Shown here piece by piece: positions 18,480 to 28,380 of a stretch of DNA of 64,000 bases (positions are counted from its first letter, which is position 1; each line of letters begins with the position of its first letter). Below the pieces are notes generated by a model. It was not told the DNA's origin. It worked only from the letters and a program-made list of their open reading frames with translations, and did no database searches. Position numbers and translations under genes: made by a program. Origin of the DNA: Streptococcus cristatus (GTDB taxonomy: Bacteria; Bacillota; Bacilli; Lactobacillales; Streptococcaceae); contig NZ_RJPT01000009.1 of NCBI RefSeq assembly GCF_003943515.1, positions 1 through 64,000 on the forward strand, written 5' to 3'.

Positions 18480-19295
18480 TTAGAAATGGACTTGTGCTTC
18501 CAAGCCAAAATGGTCACTAACGATTGGACCACGTTGCCCATCAAAAACAACAGCAGATCTTTCAATATTGAAATCTTTACTTGTAAAGATATAATCAATT
18601 TTTAGAGCATCTTTGTTTCCTGCCCATCCAGCAATATCGCCTTCAACTGTCGCTGTACCAATTGTTTGGTCAGCCACCTTATGGCTGTCCTGAAGAACAA
18701 GCGGACTTTGAAGAATGTGCTGATAGCCTTCATAATCAACAGGATTGTTAAAATCACCCATGAGAACTAGCGGAGTCTCAACTTGCAAAAGCTCAGATTC
18801 AAACTTGGCCCATTCTTCTTGGAAGCCTTTATCCCACCAAGATAAGTGACAAGAAGCAACCGTGATGAGTTGACCATCAAGCTCTGTTTCTGCCAGTAAG
18901 ACTTTACGCGTATGGTAGTCACTTGGATCATTGACATCAGACACCAAGAGTTCTCTTACCTTCAGGGGATTTCTGGACAGAATTGCAACCCCTTCATTAT
19001 AAATATCAAACCCAATATGGTTATAAGCCCAAGACCAGTAATAGTCCAGACCTGCCTCAGCTAGCTTTTCAACCAGACGTAGGGCATAGTGGTCCTGGTG
19101 AATCGGAATGGCGCCATCTACCTCATAATAGAAGGGAGCCTGAACAACCTGTTCAGACTCCACTAATTGATTGACTTCCTGCAGGCAAATGACATCATAT
19201 TTTTCTTGAAGAATACGCTCAGCTAGCTGATTTAGCTTGCTTTCTTGCTCTTCTTCCATCCAACTATGAGTATTTAAAGTCAGGAATTTTGCCAT
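18480..19295 (-). CDS. Endonuclease/exonuclease/phosphatase-fold protein
   Basis: A 271-residue metal-dependent hydrolase of the EEP superfamily. It shows the ordered motifs LTLNTHSW, CLQEVNQ (metal-binding Glu), SCHLSWW, MGDFNNP (Asp/Asn) and a C-terminal VSDHFGLEA. There is no signal peptide, so it should act in the cytoplasm; the substrate (nucleic acid, sphingomyelin-like or sugar phosphate) cannot be told from sequence. It starts 17 nt after ptsG and is surely cotranscribed, which hints at a role linked to sugar uptake, though that is inference. Confidence 0.88.
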   Translation of the reverse strand: MAKFLTLNTHSWMEEEQESKLNQLAERILQEKYDVICLQEVNQLVESEQVVQAPFYYEVDGAIPIHQDHYALRLVEKLAEAGLDYYWSWAYNHIGFDIYNEGVAILSRNPLKVRELLVSDVNDPSDYHTRKVLLAETELDGQLITVASCHLSWWDKGFQEEWAKFESELLQVETPLVLMGDFNNPVDYEGYQHILQSPLVLQDSHKVADQTIGTATVEGDIAGWAGNKDALKIDYIFTSKDFNIERSAVVFDGQRGPIVSDHFGLEAQVHF

Positions 19296-19312
19296 GATTT
19301 CTCTTTTCTATC

Positions 19313-21505
19313 TTACAATTCTACTTTAGCCACAACTGTCTTAGCAGCGACTTTACCGAATTTCTCAACTGCTACTGATTTGATTGCTGGAGCATTTGTG
19401 AAGACAACGATAGTGGTTGTTTCACGACCCGCTTCTTTAATAGCCGCCAAATCTGCTGTCACCAATAGATCACCTGCAGCAACTGTTTGTCCTTCTGCTA
19501 CATGTACTTCAAAAGGTTTGCCTTCAAGGCTAACAGTATCCAAACCGATATGAACAAGCACTTCAAGACCAGCTTCAGTCAAGAGACCAAGAGCATGTTT
19601 TGTAGGGAAGACGCTTGTCACTTTACCAGCTACTGGAGAATAGATCTTGCCATTTGCTGGTTCAACTGCAAATCCGTCACCCATCATTTTTTGTGAGAAG
19701 ACTGGATCTTTAACATCTTCCAACTTAACAACTTCACCATCAGCAACTGTTTCAATTGCTTCTGTCACACCCTTGTAGCTAACTGCTGCAGCTGCAGACT
19801 CAGCTTTTTGACTTGGTAAAGTTTCAGGAATCACTTCTCCTGAATCCAACAAGTCTTGAATATCAGATTTAAGAACGTCAGCTTTTGGTCCGTAGATTGC
19901 CTGAACGCCTTGACCTTTCATAACCAAGCCCATAGCGCCTTCGGCTTTCCATTCTTCTTCAGAACCAACTTTTGTTGCGTCCTTAACAGTCACACGGAGA
20001 CGTGTCATACATGCATCAACATCAACGATATTAGCACGACCACCTAGAAGATTGATAACATTAACGGCTTGAGAAGCTGCAGCAACTTTACCATTACCAG
20101 ATTCTGATGAAGAAGCCTCATCTGAACCTTCTGCTGTTTCATAGTTACCGTTACGTCCTGGAGTTGCATAGTTGAATTTCTTGATCATGAAGTTAGAAAT
20201 GAAGTACATGATCACTGCAAAGAGAACTGTAACCCAGATAAAGTTAATGACATCCATACCCAAACCAGCATTGATTGCCATTGGAGTACGAGTCAAGAAT
20301 TCGATTGATCCGAATGAGTGTACACGAAGGTTGACGATATCAGCCATTGCAAATGCAGCACCTTGTACAAAAGCATAGATGATATACAGCGGTGTTGCAA
20401 CAAACATGAACATGTACTCGATTGGTTCAGTAACCCCTGTCAAGAAGGTTGCCAAAGCAGTCGCAATCATCATACCTTTGTATTTGTGTTTCTTGTCAGC
20501 ATCTACATTGCGGTAAATAGCTGCAGCAACACCCATAAGGATACCAAATGAACCGATCATTTGTCCAACTTTGAAGCGGGCTGGATGGAATGTGTCAAGC
20601 AAATATTGGTACTTAGTAGGATCAGCTGTCTTAGTACCAACTAAGTCAGTTGCCCAAGCCAACCAAAGTGGATCTTGTCCAAATACTTGAGTTCCTTTAG
20701 CAGCACCAGTCAATACTTCATAAGTTCCCCCAAGTTGAGTATAGTTCATTGGGATAGTCAACATGTGGTGCAATCCAAATGGAAGCAAGAGACGTTCTAA
20801 AGTACCATAGATGAATGGTGCGAGGATTGGTGCAGTATCTTGTGAATTTGCAATCCAAACACCGAAGTTGTTGATACCTGATTGAACAACTGGCCATACG
20901 AATGACAAAACAATTGCTACGATCGCTGAACGCAAGATAACAACGAATGGTACAAAACGCTTACCATTAAAGAATGACAAAGCATCTGGCAATTTACGGA
21001 AGTTGTAGTATTTGTTGTAAGCTGTTGCTCCGACAAAACCTGCGATGATTCCGACGAAAACCCCCATATTCAAAGCAGGAGACTCAAGAACACTGATAAA
21101 GTAATCAGAAACCTTGATGCTTCCTCCTAAGAAAGTGCTAACTACTGCTTTAGAATCTTTCAGCATATCGCTTGATACACCAAACATAACCCCAGTGATA
21201 CGGTTAATCAAAATGAAGGATAAACCTGCCGCAAAGGCACCACCAGCACGTTCTTTCGCCCAGCTACCTCCAATAGCAAGAGCAAAGAGGATATGCAGGT
21301 TACCGATAACCCCCCAACCAATTTGTTCTAAAACGCCACCAGTAGTCACTAGAAAACCTAGCTCAGGATTGATCATCGGAATTGACTTACCAATACTGAT
21401 CATCAAACCTGCTGCGGGCATAACCGCAACAACCACCATCAAAGCTTTACCGAATTTTTGCCAAAATTCAAAGCTAAAAATGTTTTTGAATGAATCTTTC
21501 ATCAT
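19313..21505 (-). CDS. ptsG: PTS glucose-type transporter, fused IIC-IIB-IIA
   Basis: Phosphoenolpyruvate-dependent sugar permease of 730 residues in the order IIC-IIB-IIA. The IIC membrane part covers about 1-445 with many hydrophobic segments and TEPIEYMFMF. IIB has phospho-Cys499 in DACMTRLRVTV. IIA has phospho-His652 in LVHIGLDTV, with helper His637. It probably imports glucose and related hexoses, but exact specificity is not proven by sequence. ATGs at 21505 and 21502 both follow a GGAGG site. Upstream are an extended -10 promoter, a perfect cre at 21541-21556 and a LacI-type palindrome, so CcpA control is likely. Confidence 0.92.
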   Translation of the reverse strand: MMKDSFKNIFSFEFWQKFGKALMVVVAVMPAAGLMISIGKSIPMINPELGFLVTTGGVLEQIGWGVIGNLHILFALAIGGSWAKERAGGAFAAGLSFILINRITGVMFGVSSDMLKDSKAVVSTFLGGSIKVSDYFISVLESPALNMGVFVGIIAGFVGATAYNKYYNFRKLPDALSFFNGKRFVPFVVILRSAIVAIVLSFVWPVVQSGINNFGVWIANSQDTAPILAPFIYGTLERLLLPFGLHHMLTIPMNYTQLGGTYEVLTGAAKGTQVFGQDPLWLAWATDLVGTKTADPTKYQYLLDTFHPARFKVGQMIGSFGILMGVAAAIYRNVDADKKHKYKGMMIATALATFLTGVTEPIEYMFMFVATPLYIIYAFVQGAAFAMADIVNLRVHSFGSIEFLTRTPMAINAGLGMDVINFIWVTVLFAVIMYFISNFMIKKFNYATPGRNGNYETAEGSDEASSSESGNGKVAAASQAVNVINLLGGRANIVDVDACMTRLRVTVKDATKVGSEEEWKAEGAMGLVMKGQGVQAIYGPKADVLKSDIQDLLDSGEVIPETLPSQKAESAAAAVSYKGVTEAIETVADGEVVKLEDVKDPVFSQKMMGDGFAVEPANGKIYSPVAGKVTSVFPTKHALGLLTEAGLEVLVHIGLDTVSLEGKPFEVHVAEGQTVAAGDLLVTADLAAIKEAGRETTTIVVFTNAPAIKSVAVEKFGKVAAKTVVAKVEL

Positions 21506-21540
21506 CCAGACCTCCTTATATTTTCACAAACCACCCCTTA

Positions 21541-21556
21541 ATGAAATCGTTTGCAT
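21541..21556 (-). promoter_or_regulatory. cre site (CcpA) in the ptsG leader
   Basis: Minus strand ATGCAAACGATTTCAT matches WTGNNARCGNWWWCAW at every position. It lies just downstream of the -10 box, a position at which CcpA usually represses. Confidence 0.85.
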
Positions 21557-21567
21557 TGAATAATACT

Positions 21568-21595
21568 ATTATACCACTATTTTTAATTTTGTAAA
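21568..21595 (-). promoter_or_regulatory. Promoter of ptsG
   Basis: Minus strand TTTACA (21590-21595), a 16-nt spacer ending TGG, then TATAAT (21568-21573): a strong extended -10 promoter. Confidence 0.8.
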
Positions 21596-21671
21596 GGCTT
21601 TTATAAAAATTATTTTGGGACTTTTTCCTATATTTAGTGGAATAATATATAGAATAAGGTGAAATTTTAGT

Positions 21672-21687
21672 ATGCAAGCGATTGCGT
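21672..21687. promoter_or_regulatory. Second cre-like / LacI-family operator upstream of ptsG
   Basis: GCAAGCGATTGC (21674-21685) fits the LacI/GalR-family palindrome GCAANCGNTTGC. The wider 16-mer matches the cre consensus at 14 positions. It lies about 80 nt upstream of the ptsG -35. Confidence 0.5.
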
Positions 21688-21717
21688 ATATTTCCATAAA
21701 TTTGCTGAAATGACAAT

Positions 21718-21757
21718 AAAAAAGCCGAGAAACATTCAATTCCATGTTTCTACAGCT
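21718..21757 (-). terminator. Terminator of the ami operon
   Basis: Stem AGAAACAT / ATGTTTCT extended by GCT/GGC-type pairs, followed by TTTTTT on the minus strand, directly after amiF. Confidence 0.8.
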
Positions 21758-21762
21758 TCTTT

Positions 21763-22689
21763 TTATTTATATTCTTTTTTATAGCGGTCAGCTTCTGCCT
21801 GATTAGCCCAGACATAGTGACCAGGACGGATCTCAACCATGCTAGGTTGATCCACTGAGTAGTCATGCTGCTCTGGATCGTAAACCTTTAAGACCTTTTT
21901 GCGTTCCAGAATTGGGTCTGGAATAGGCACAGCAGACAAAAGAGACTGCGTATAAGGGTGGATAGGGTTGTTAAACAACTCTTCCGTCTCTGCCACCTCG
22001 ACGATAACCCCTTTATAAATAACAGCGATTCGATCTGAAATAAAGCGAACTACAGATAGGTCGTGGGCGATAAAGAGATAGGTCAAGCCAAGTTCTTTTT
22101 GGAATTTTTTCAAAAGGTTCAAGACTTGCGCACGGACAGAAACGTCCAAGGCAGAGATTGGCTCATCCGCAATGACGAAATCTGGCTCCATGACTAAGGC
22201 ACGAGCAATCCCAATCCGCTGACGTTGACCACCAGAAAATTCGTGAGGATAGCGTGTCAAATGCTCAGCTAAAAGACCAACTTCACGAATGATATTCTTA
22301 ACTTTTTCTTGACGGTCTTCTTCATTTTCAAAAAGATGGTAGTTATAAAGACCTTCTGAAATGATATAGTCAACCGTAGCACGCTCATTCAAGCTAGCAG
22401 CTGGATCTTGGAAAATCATTTGAATCTTACGGATCAATTCAGCTTCCTCAGCTTTAGATTGCTTCCCGTTGATTTTTTTACCTTCGTATAAGATGTCCCC
22501 TGCACTGGTATCGTTCAAGCCGATGATAGCACGGCCGATGGTTGTCTTCCCAGAACCAGATTCACCTACTAAGGAAAAAGTTTCTCCTTTATTGATAAAG
22601 AAATTCGCATTTTTTACAGCTACAAATTTCTTACTTCCTTCGCCGAAGGAAATTTCTAAATCTTTAATTTCAACTAATTTTTCAGTCAT
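21763..22689 (-). CDS. amiF: Oligopeptide ABC transporter ATP-binding protein AmiF
   Basis: One of two ATPases that energise peptide import. The 308-residue protein has Walker [10 protein letters not shown], the ABC signature [15 protein letters not shown], Walker [13 protein letters not shown], and the OppF-type C-terminal extension. Last gene of amiACDEF, 10 nt after amiE, followed by a terminator. Ami/Opp systems in streptococci feed nitrogen metabolism and import signalling peptides. Confidence 0.96.
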   Translation of the reverse strand: MTEKLVEIKDLEISFGEGSKKFVAVKNANFFINKGETFSLVGESGSGKTTIGRAIIGLNDTSAGDILYEGKKINGKQSKAEEAELIRKIQMIFQDPAASLNERATVDYIISEGLYNYHLFENEEDRQEKVKNIIREVGLLAEHLTRYPHEFSGGQRQRIGIARALVMEPDFVIADEPISALDVSVRAQVLNLLKKFQKELGLTYLFIAHDLSVVRFISDRIAVIYKGVIVEVAETEELFNNPIHPYTQSLLSAVPIPDPILERKKVLKVYDPEQHDYSVDQPSMVEIRPGHYVWANQAEADRYKKEYK

Positions 22690-22699
22690 TTCCTTCCTC

Positions 22700-23767
22700 C
22701 TAAGCTTCTAAGTGATTGAAGCCCATTTTTGAACGAATTTTATCATGAAGGTTTTCGATAATGGCTGGCTTCTCGACCCTTGGTGCATCTTCGTGCAAGA
22801 GCCAGGTCTTAGCCCAGTGCGTATCGGAAACCTGAAAGGCAGGAGCTTTTTCTTCGAAATCGATAGCCATTGCATAGTCCGAACGAAGTGCAAAAGCATC
22901 CCCTTTAATGCTAGTGTATAGTGATGGTGGTGTACCTGGAATCGAGTAAAGTTCACCATTTGCTTCAGCTAACTGCGGCAAGCTAGACAGCAAGCTCCAT
23001 GTATATGGATGCTTTGGATCGTAGAAGATTTCCTCAACCGTTCCATATTCAACGATTTCACCAGCATACATAACTGCCACTTTATCAGCAATACTTGCTA
23101 CAACACCAAGGTCATGGGTGATAAAGACAGTCGTGAAATGGTATTCTGCCTGCAATGACTTGAGCAAGTCAATAATTTGGGCTTGAATCGTCACATCGAG
23201 GGCTGTTGTTGGCTCATCACAGATCAGAATATCTGGACGACAAGCCAAGGCGATCGCGATAACAATCCGTTGGCGCATCCCACCAGAATATTGGAATGGA
23301 TACTCTTCAAAACGTTTTTCAGCGTCTGGAATTCCAACTTTAGTCATGTAGTCGATTGCCATTTCTTTGGCTTCTTTGCTTGTTTTTCCTTGGTGTTTTA
23401 TGATAACTTCGGTAATTTGACTTCCGATTGTATTAATCGGATCTAGACTAGTCATCGGATCTTGGAAAATAGTCGCAATTTTAGCACCACGGATGGGTTC
23501 CCAGTCTTTGTTGCTCTTTAGGGCCGTCAAATCAGTTCCTCGGTAATCAATCGTGCCTTGCGCTACACGGCCATTTTCTTCCAACATTCCAGTAAATGTT
23601 TTTGTCAAAACAGATTTACCAGAGCCAGATTCTCCAACTAGAGCCAGAACTTCACCTTCAACTAGGTCAAGGGAAACGCCTCGAATGGCGGTCAATACTC
23701 TGTCACGAACGTCAAATTCCACGACAATATCGCGAGCAGTCAATATTACATTTTTATTTTTTGTCAT
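22700..23767 (-). CDS. amiE: Oligopeptide ABC transporter ATP-binding protein AmiE
   Basis: Partner ATPase of AmiF. The 355-residue protein has Walker [11 protein letters not shown], signature [15 protein letters not shown], Walker [12 protein letters not shown], and the long C-terminal OppD-type region. It starts 8 nt after amiD and precedes amiF by 10 nt; the same membrane complex is formed by AmiC-AmiD-AmiE-AmiF. Confidence 0.96.
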   Translation of the reverse strand: MTKNKNVILTARDIVVEFDVRDRVLTAIRGVSLDLVEGEVLALVGESGSGKSVLTKTFTGMLEENGRVAQGTIDYRGTDLTALKSNKDWEPIRGAKIATIFQDPMTSLDPINTIGSQITEVIIKHQGKTSKEAKEMAIDYMTKVGIPDAEKRFEEYPFQYSGGMRQRIVIAIALACRPDILICDEPTTALDVTIQAQIIDLLKSLQAEYHFTTVFITHDLGVVASIADKVAVMYAGEIVEYGTVEEIFYDPKHPYTWSLLSSLPQLAEANGELYSIPGTPPSLYTSIKGDAFALRSDYAMAIDFEEKAPAFQVSDTHWAKTWLLHEDAPRVEKPAIIENLHDKIRSKMGFNHLEA

Positions 23768-23775
23768 ATTTACTC

Positions 23776-24702
23776 CTATCTATGTGTCCGTGGATCACTT
23801 GCATCGGCTAAGTTTTGACCAACTACGAAGAAGGAAAGGGATACCAAGATCAAGGTTGTCAATGGAATCCAGAAAAGGTAAGCGTTGGTTGTTACGTTTT
23901 GTGAATAGTCGGAAATCAAGCGTCCCAAACTTGGTACTGTTACAGGAAGACCAAGTCCAAAGAAGGAAAGGAAAGCCTCGTACGAGATAAAGTTTGGAAG
24001 CATTTGAGAAGTTGTCGTCACGATAACAGATACCAACTGGGGCATGATATTCTTAGTCACAATCTTATATGTCGGTGTTCCCAAGGTACGCGATGCCAAG
24101 TTATACTCCAAATCACGATAACGCATAATTTGAATACGGATCGTATACGCAATCCCCACCCAGCCAGTGATGGTCATGGCGAAGATCAAGTTCCAGAAAC
24201 CAGCACCGATAGAGTAAGTCAAGACAATGACAATCAAGAGTGCTGGAATATTTGAAATAACATTGTAGACTTCCATCATGACACGGTCAACCGCTTTGGA
24301 AATTCCCCAGATAGCACCAATGATAATTCCGATAATCAGGTTAATGAGTGTTGCGATAATCGAAATCAGAATAGAATTCCGAGCACCAAACCAAACACCG
24401 TCAAACAAAGATTTACCATTACTGTCTGTACCAAACCAGTGTTCAGCATTTGGTTTGATATAACGCATACTAAAGTCATTTACCTTGCTGACATCATTGA
24501 AATCGAAATTCGAGAACATTGGATAAATGAAACTCATCAAAACGATGGCAACCAGAATTCCTAACATGATCGTCGTTGATTTCTTTTTCAAGAATTGACG
24601 CATAACGGAGCGCCAGTATGAATAAGCTGGAGCATCAATCGTTTCAGAGGCAAAATCGTCACGTTTGACAAATTGGAATTTACTTTTATCAATTGTAGCC
24701 AT
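23776..24702 (-). CDS. amiD: Oligopeptide ABC transporter permease AmiD
   Basis: A 308-residue integral membrane subunit. An N-terminal cytoplasmic stretch is followed by one anchor helix ([16 protein letters not shown]) and a five-helix permease core with the EAA-like loop [19 protein letters not shown] that contacts the ATPases. Its start meets the amiC stop at 24702, so they are tightly coupled. Confidence 0.95.
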   Translation of the reverse strand: MATIDKSKFQFVKRDDFASETIDAPAYSYWRSVMRQFLKKKSTTIMLGILVAIVLMSFIYPMFSNFDFNDVSKVNDFSMRYIKPNAEHWFGTDSNGKSLFDGVWFGARNSILISIIATLINLIIGIIIGAIWGISKAVDRVMMEVYNVISNIPALLIVIVLTYSIGAGFWNLIFAMTITGWVGIAYTIRIQIMRYRDLEYNLASRTLGTPTYKIVTKNIMPQLVSVIVTTTSQMLPNFISYEAFLSFFGLGLPVTVPSLGRLISDYSQNVTTNAYLFWIPLTTLILVSLSFFVVGQNLADASDPRTHR

Positions 24703-26198
24703 TATTTACCTCCTTTAGATGTTAATTTAATACGTGGGTCAAGCATTGTCATCAAGATATCACCAACTAAGAGGGCAAAAATTGAAAGACAGGTGAAAAT
24801 GAATACAAGACCAACCACCATTGAGTTATTTGATGCCTTAACAGAATCAATCAGCATTTTACCCATACCAGGAAAAGCGAAGACAGTTTCTGTCAGGGTC
24901 GCACCTGCAATAACACCAACGATAGAAGCTGGAATACTAGACACCAACGGTACCATCGCATTCTTGAAAATGTGCTTGTTCGAAATTTCTTTCTCAGAAA
25001 GACCTTTGGCACGAGCAAAGCGAACAAAGTCTTGGGATTGTAAGTCAATCATATAACGACGGATCCAGACAGCTGTCACAGGTGCGCTCAAAAGTCCAAG
25101 AATCAGAGATGGCAAAACATAGGAACGCCAGTCGCCTGCTCCCAAAATTGGGAAGGAATCTGGAAGTCCAACAGCTGAACCAGCCAAACGAACAATATAA
25201 ACAAGAGCGATGGTTGGCAATGACATCATAAAGGTCAAGGCACCTGTTGAAATACTATCAAACCATGTATTTTTCAAACGAGCCATATAAGAACCAAGCG
25301 GAACAGCAATCAAATAAGAAAGCGCCACACCAATCAGACCAATAATAGATGAGCTGACAATCATCGATGGGTTTTGATAGTTATTCTTGGTTGCAGTGTA
25401 AGCATCTCCCTTGCCATATTTAGCAATATCCTGCGAGTCTGCCTTACTTGGAGTCTTGTAGGTACGAGAGTAAATATCTACAGCAGAAGTTTTCTTACCT
25501 GTTGGGAATTGAACTTCTGATGATTTTGTTTGACCTTGTCCTTGGGAAATAACTTGCAATACAGGCGTATTCGCATAAGTAGGATAAGAATTTCCTAGGT
25601 TCAAACTAACAAAGTTTTGGTGAACAAATGGGAATTGGCCATTAAAATATAGAAGATATTTATGACGAGTACCAGAACCTACGACTGACCAACCAATGGC
25701 CGGGTCATTTTCGATACGGATATAGCGCTTAAGATTTGGATTTTCCTCATCTTGAATCGCATTTGGATGATCAATCTGAATCAGATTAGCATAGAACTCA
25801 AGTACACGCTCGTAAACTGGAACTTCACGAACAGCATAGAATTCTTTGCTTTCTTTGAATTGATACAATTTCCAACCTTTGCCAAGTTTTTCAACATAGG
25901 CTTCGTAGATCTTTTTATTCTCATCGGTTGCCTCAGTAGTTACAGATTTATTTTCCTTCTTGGCTTTTTCCTGTAACTCTTTTGTATCATAATAGTCAAT
26001 ATAACCCATCCGTTCATAGACTGTATTTTCATAGTTTGTCTTTTTATCTTCGGTTGTGGCTATCTTATTGTAGTTCGGGTCTTGTTTGAAAATCAATCTT
26101 CTCGGAACCATTGTATAAATAATGGTATAGGTCAAGGTCGTTACCAAGAAAATCGACACAATTGAGCGTAAAATACGCATAAAAATGTATTTCTTCAT
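24702..26198 (-). CDS. amiC: Oligopeptide ABC transporter permease AmiC
   Basis: A 498-residue permease, longer than a normal OppB because about 230 residues of external, Lys/Tyr-rich sequence are inserted between the first membrane helix and the permease core. This is the known AmiC layout. The core shows an EAA-type loop [20 protein letters not shown]. It follows amiA across a strong hairpin (26223-26253), which should lower its expression relative to the binding protein. Confidence 0.95.
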   Translation of the reverse strand: MKKYIFMRILRSIVSIFLVTTLTYTIIYTMVPRRLIFKQDPNYNKIATTEDKKTNYENTVYERMGYIDYYDTKELQEKAKKENKSVTTEATDENKKIYEAYVEKLGKGWKLYQFKESKEFYAVREVPVYERVLEFYANLIQIDHPNAIQDEENPNLKRYIRIENDPAIGWSVVGSGTRHKYLLYFNGQFPFVHQNFVSLNLGNSYPTYANTPVLQVISQGQGQTKSSEVQFPTGKKTSAVDIYSRTYKTPSKADSQDIAKYGKGDAYTATKNNYQNPSMIVSSSIIGLIGVALSYLIAVPLGSYMARLKNTWFDSISTGALTFMMSLPTIALVYIVRLAGSAVGLPDSFPILGAGDWRSYVLPSLILGLLSAPVTAVWIRRYMIDLQSQDFVRFARAKGLSEKEISNKHIFKNAMVPLVSSIPASIVGVIAGATLTETVFAFPGMGKMLIDSVKASNNSMVVGLVFIFTCLSIFALLVGDILMTMLDPRIKLTSKGGK

Positions 26199-26217
26199 TT
26201 ATCGTTTCCTTTAAATT

Positions 26218-26253
26218 TCAAAAGAACTTTCTCTCGTTATTAGAGAAAGTTCT
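26218..26253 (-). terminator. Partial terminator between amiA and amiC
   Basis: Perfect 12-bp stem AGAACTTTCTCT / AGAGAAAGTTCT (26223-26234 and 26242-26253), 7-nt loop, then TTTTGAAATTT on the minus strand. It probably lets only part of the transcripts continue into amiCDEF. Confidence 0.8.
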
Positions 26254-26263
26254 AGTGAACGAT

Positions 26264-28240
26264 TTATTCTACATGACTTTCGAGATCTTTTTGTGCTTTC
26301 GCATTTGACTCTTCTTTTTCTTTCAGCCATTTCTTACGAGCTGCTTCGTAGTCTTTCTTCGTTACTACTTCATCTTTCACTTTAATACGTTTGAAGTAAG
26401 TAGAAGATGTCTTATTACCTGTTTGGGCATAAGCGCCTGAGAACGGCTCGATACGTGAGATAAATGGTGCTGCTCCTTGGTTTGCCATCAATGGAACAAT
26501 AATAGAGTTATCTGTCAACCAAGCTTGAGCCGCTGCATATTTTTCGTAACGAGTAGCAACATCTGAAGTTTCTTTACCAGCTTCATCTACCAAGCGGTCA
26601 TATTCATCTAAACCAACTTGCTTAGCTGCAGCATTATCTGCTCCTTCAAAGCCAAGGTAGGTTTTTGTTGTTTCAGCTGCTGAAGTCTTCAGAATGTCTG
26701 TGTATGTTGATGGATCTTGATAGTCAGGACCCCAGCTAACGAGGACTGAAATATCCCAATCTTCAGCGGCAGCATTTGGTGCGTAGTAAGTAATATTGAA
26801 GAGGTCATCTTCTGACATTTGTTGGATATCTACCACTACATTTTCAGCTCCCAAAGCCTTTTCAACAGATTGCTTAAGGGATTGAGCACGGTTGATCAAT
26901 GGTTTCGATGTTTGAGAAACTGGAAGATCTAGATGGATTGGGAATTCAACTCCCTCTGCTTGCAAGGCAGCTTTTGCTTTTGCAAACTCTGCTTTTGCCT
27001 TCTCAGCATTATAGAGTCCGTCTTGACCATCCTCAAGTTTAACACCTTTCCATTCGTCACCCAATGCAGCCACTTTTTCTTCGACTAGATCACCAAAAGA
27101 TTTATCGCCAGCTTGAACAAAAGTTGGTGGTACAAAAGTATTGCGAACAGCGTAAGGTGCACCTTCTTCACCATTGATCTGTGCTGAATAAGACTTACGG
27201 TCGATAGCAAAGTTCAAGGCTTGACGGAAGTCTTTGTTAAGAATCGCTTTCTTAGTAGCAGACTTCTGAGCATCTGTTGTTTTACTTGTGTGATTGTAAC
27301 CTTGGCGGTCAAGGTTGATACTCATCACATTTACAGTAGCAGCTGGTGCAGTAAAGTAGATGTTGTCCTTAAAGTCTTTTTCTACTCCAGCATAGTTTGA
27401 GCTTGTAGGGTAGAGACGAGCTACTGTGTAAGCACCGTCTTTAAAGTTACGAGCAAGGGCATCTTGGTCTTGTCCATCAAAGTAAGACAACTTAATTGTG
27501 TCAATATGGACATTTTCTTTATCCCAGTAGTTTTCATTCTTTTGATACTCAACAGCAGACTTAGCAGTGATAGACTTCATCAAGAATGGTCCATTGTAAA
27601 GGATAGAAGATGGGTCAGTAGATTGACCGAATTTGTCCCCCTGTTTCTTAAGGAAATCTGCGTTAACTGGCCAAAGAACTTGTGAAGTTGTTTTTGAATT
27701 CCACTGTGGTTCAGGTTGGTTCAGAGTATATTGGAGAGTGTGGTCGTCAACTGCCTTAACTCCGACAGTAGAGAAGTCAGTTGTCTTACCAGTCACATAG
27801 TCATCCAAGCCTTTGACAGATTGTTGAACAAGGTATAGGGCTTCAGATTTCTTGTCGGCAGCATGCTTGAGACCAGTCACAAAGTCCTGAGCTGTCACAT
27901 CTCCGTATTCTTCACCTTCTGAAGTATACCATTTAGCGTCTTTACGGATTTTATAGGTATAAGTCAAACCATCTTTAGAAACAGTCCAAGACTCTGCAAT
28001 AGACGGTACAAAATTACCATATTGGTCATTTTCCAACAAACCGTCCACACCGTTTGTCACAAGGTCAACTGTTGAAGCTTTACCAGATGTCACATAGTCC
28101 AATGTTTCTGGATCAGCAACATAGACATAGTTATAAGCTTTAGATGCGCTGTTTCCTTTTGATGAACCAGAACAAGCAGCTAAAACACCTACTGAAAGAA
28201 GGCTAACCCCAGCTAAAGCTAATACTTTGCTTTTTTTCAT
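26264..28240 (-). CDS. amiA: Oligopeptide-binding lipoprotein AmiA
   Basis: A 658-residue solute-binding protein of the SBP_5 family that captures peptides outside the membrane. It has a signal peptide with lipobox LAAC (Cys23 lipidated) and SBP_5 motifs after it. It has the usual streptococcal length. First gene of the ami operon, with a strong extended -10 promoter at 28278-28306. Related binding proteins (AliA/AliB type) exist in streptococci; position before amiC supports the AmiA name. Confidence 0.95.
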   Translation of the reverse strand: MKKSKVLALAGVSLLSVGVLAACSGSSKGNSASKAYNYVYVADPETLDYVTSGKASTVDLVTNGVDGLLENDQYGNFVPSIAESWTVSKDGLTYTYKIRKDAKWYTSEGEEYGDVTAQDFVTGLKHAADKKSEALYLVQQSVKGLDDYVTGKTTDFSTVGVKAVDDHTLQYTLNQPEPQWNSKTTSQVLWPVNADFLKKQGDKFGQSTDPSSILYNGPFLMKSITAKSAVEYQKNENYWDKENVHIDTIKLSYFDGQDQDALARNFKDGAYTVARLYPTSSNYAGVEKDFKDNIYFTAPAATVNVMSINLDRQGYNHTSKTTDAQKSATKKAILNKDFRQALNFAIDRKSYSAQINGEEGAPYAVRNTFVPPTFVQAGDKSFGDLVEEKVAALGDEWKGVKLEDGQDGLYNAEKAKAEFAKAKAALQAEGVEFPIHLDLPVSQTSKPLINRAQSLKQSVEKALGAENVVVDIQQMSEDDLFNITYYAPNAAAEDWDISVLVSWGPDYQDPSTYTDILKTSAAETTKTYLGFEGADNAAAKQVGLDEYDRLVDEAGKETSDVATRYEKYAAAQAWLTDNSIIVPLMANQGAAPFISRIEPFSGAYAQTGNKTSSTYFKRIKVKDEVVTKKDYEAARKKWLKEKEESNAKAQKDLESHVE

Positions 28241-28277
28241 ACGAATTCTCCAATTTTGTTTTTTAGGTTTACTTAGG

Positions 28278-28306
28278 ATTATAGCACAAGAAAGTAAAAA
28301 AGTAAA
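28278..28306 (-). promoter_or_regulatory. Promoter of the ami operon
   Basis: Minus strand TTTACT (28301-28306), 17-nt spacer ending TGC, then TATAAT (28278-28283), about 38 nt upstream of amiA. Confidence 0.8.
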
Positions 28307-28380
28307 CTAAATTTTCTGAATATTATGGTAGCCATGCAATAACTCTACTCTATTACTCGTGTTCATTTTCCACTGCTATT

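Noticed and set aside
21516-21716. Minus-strand frame between ptsG and the ami terminator
   Set aside because: It covers the ptsG promoter, cre and palindrome, is AT-rich with Ile/Lys/Tyr codons, and lacks a ribosome site.
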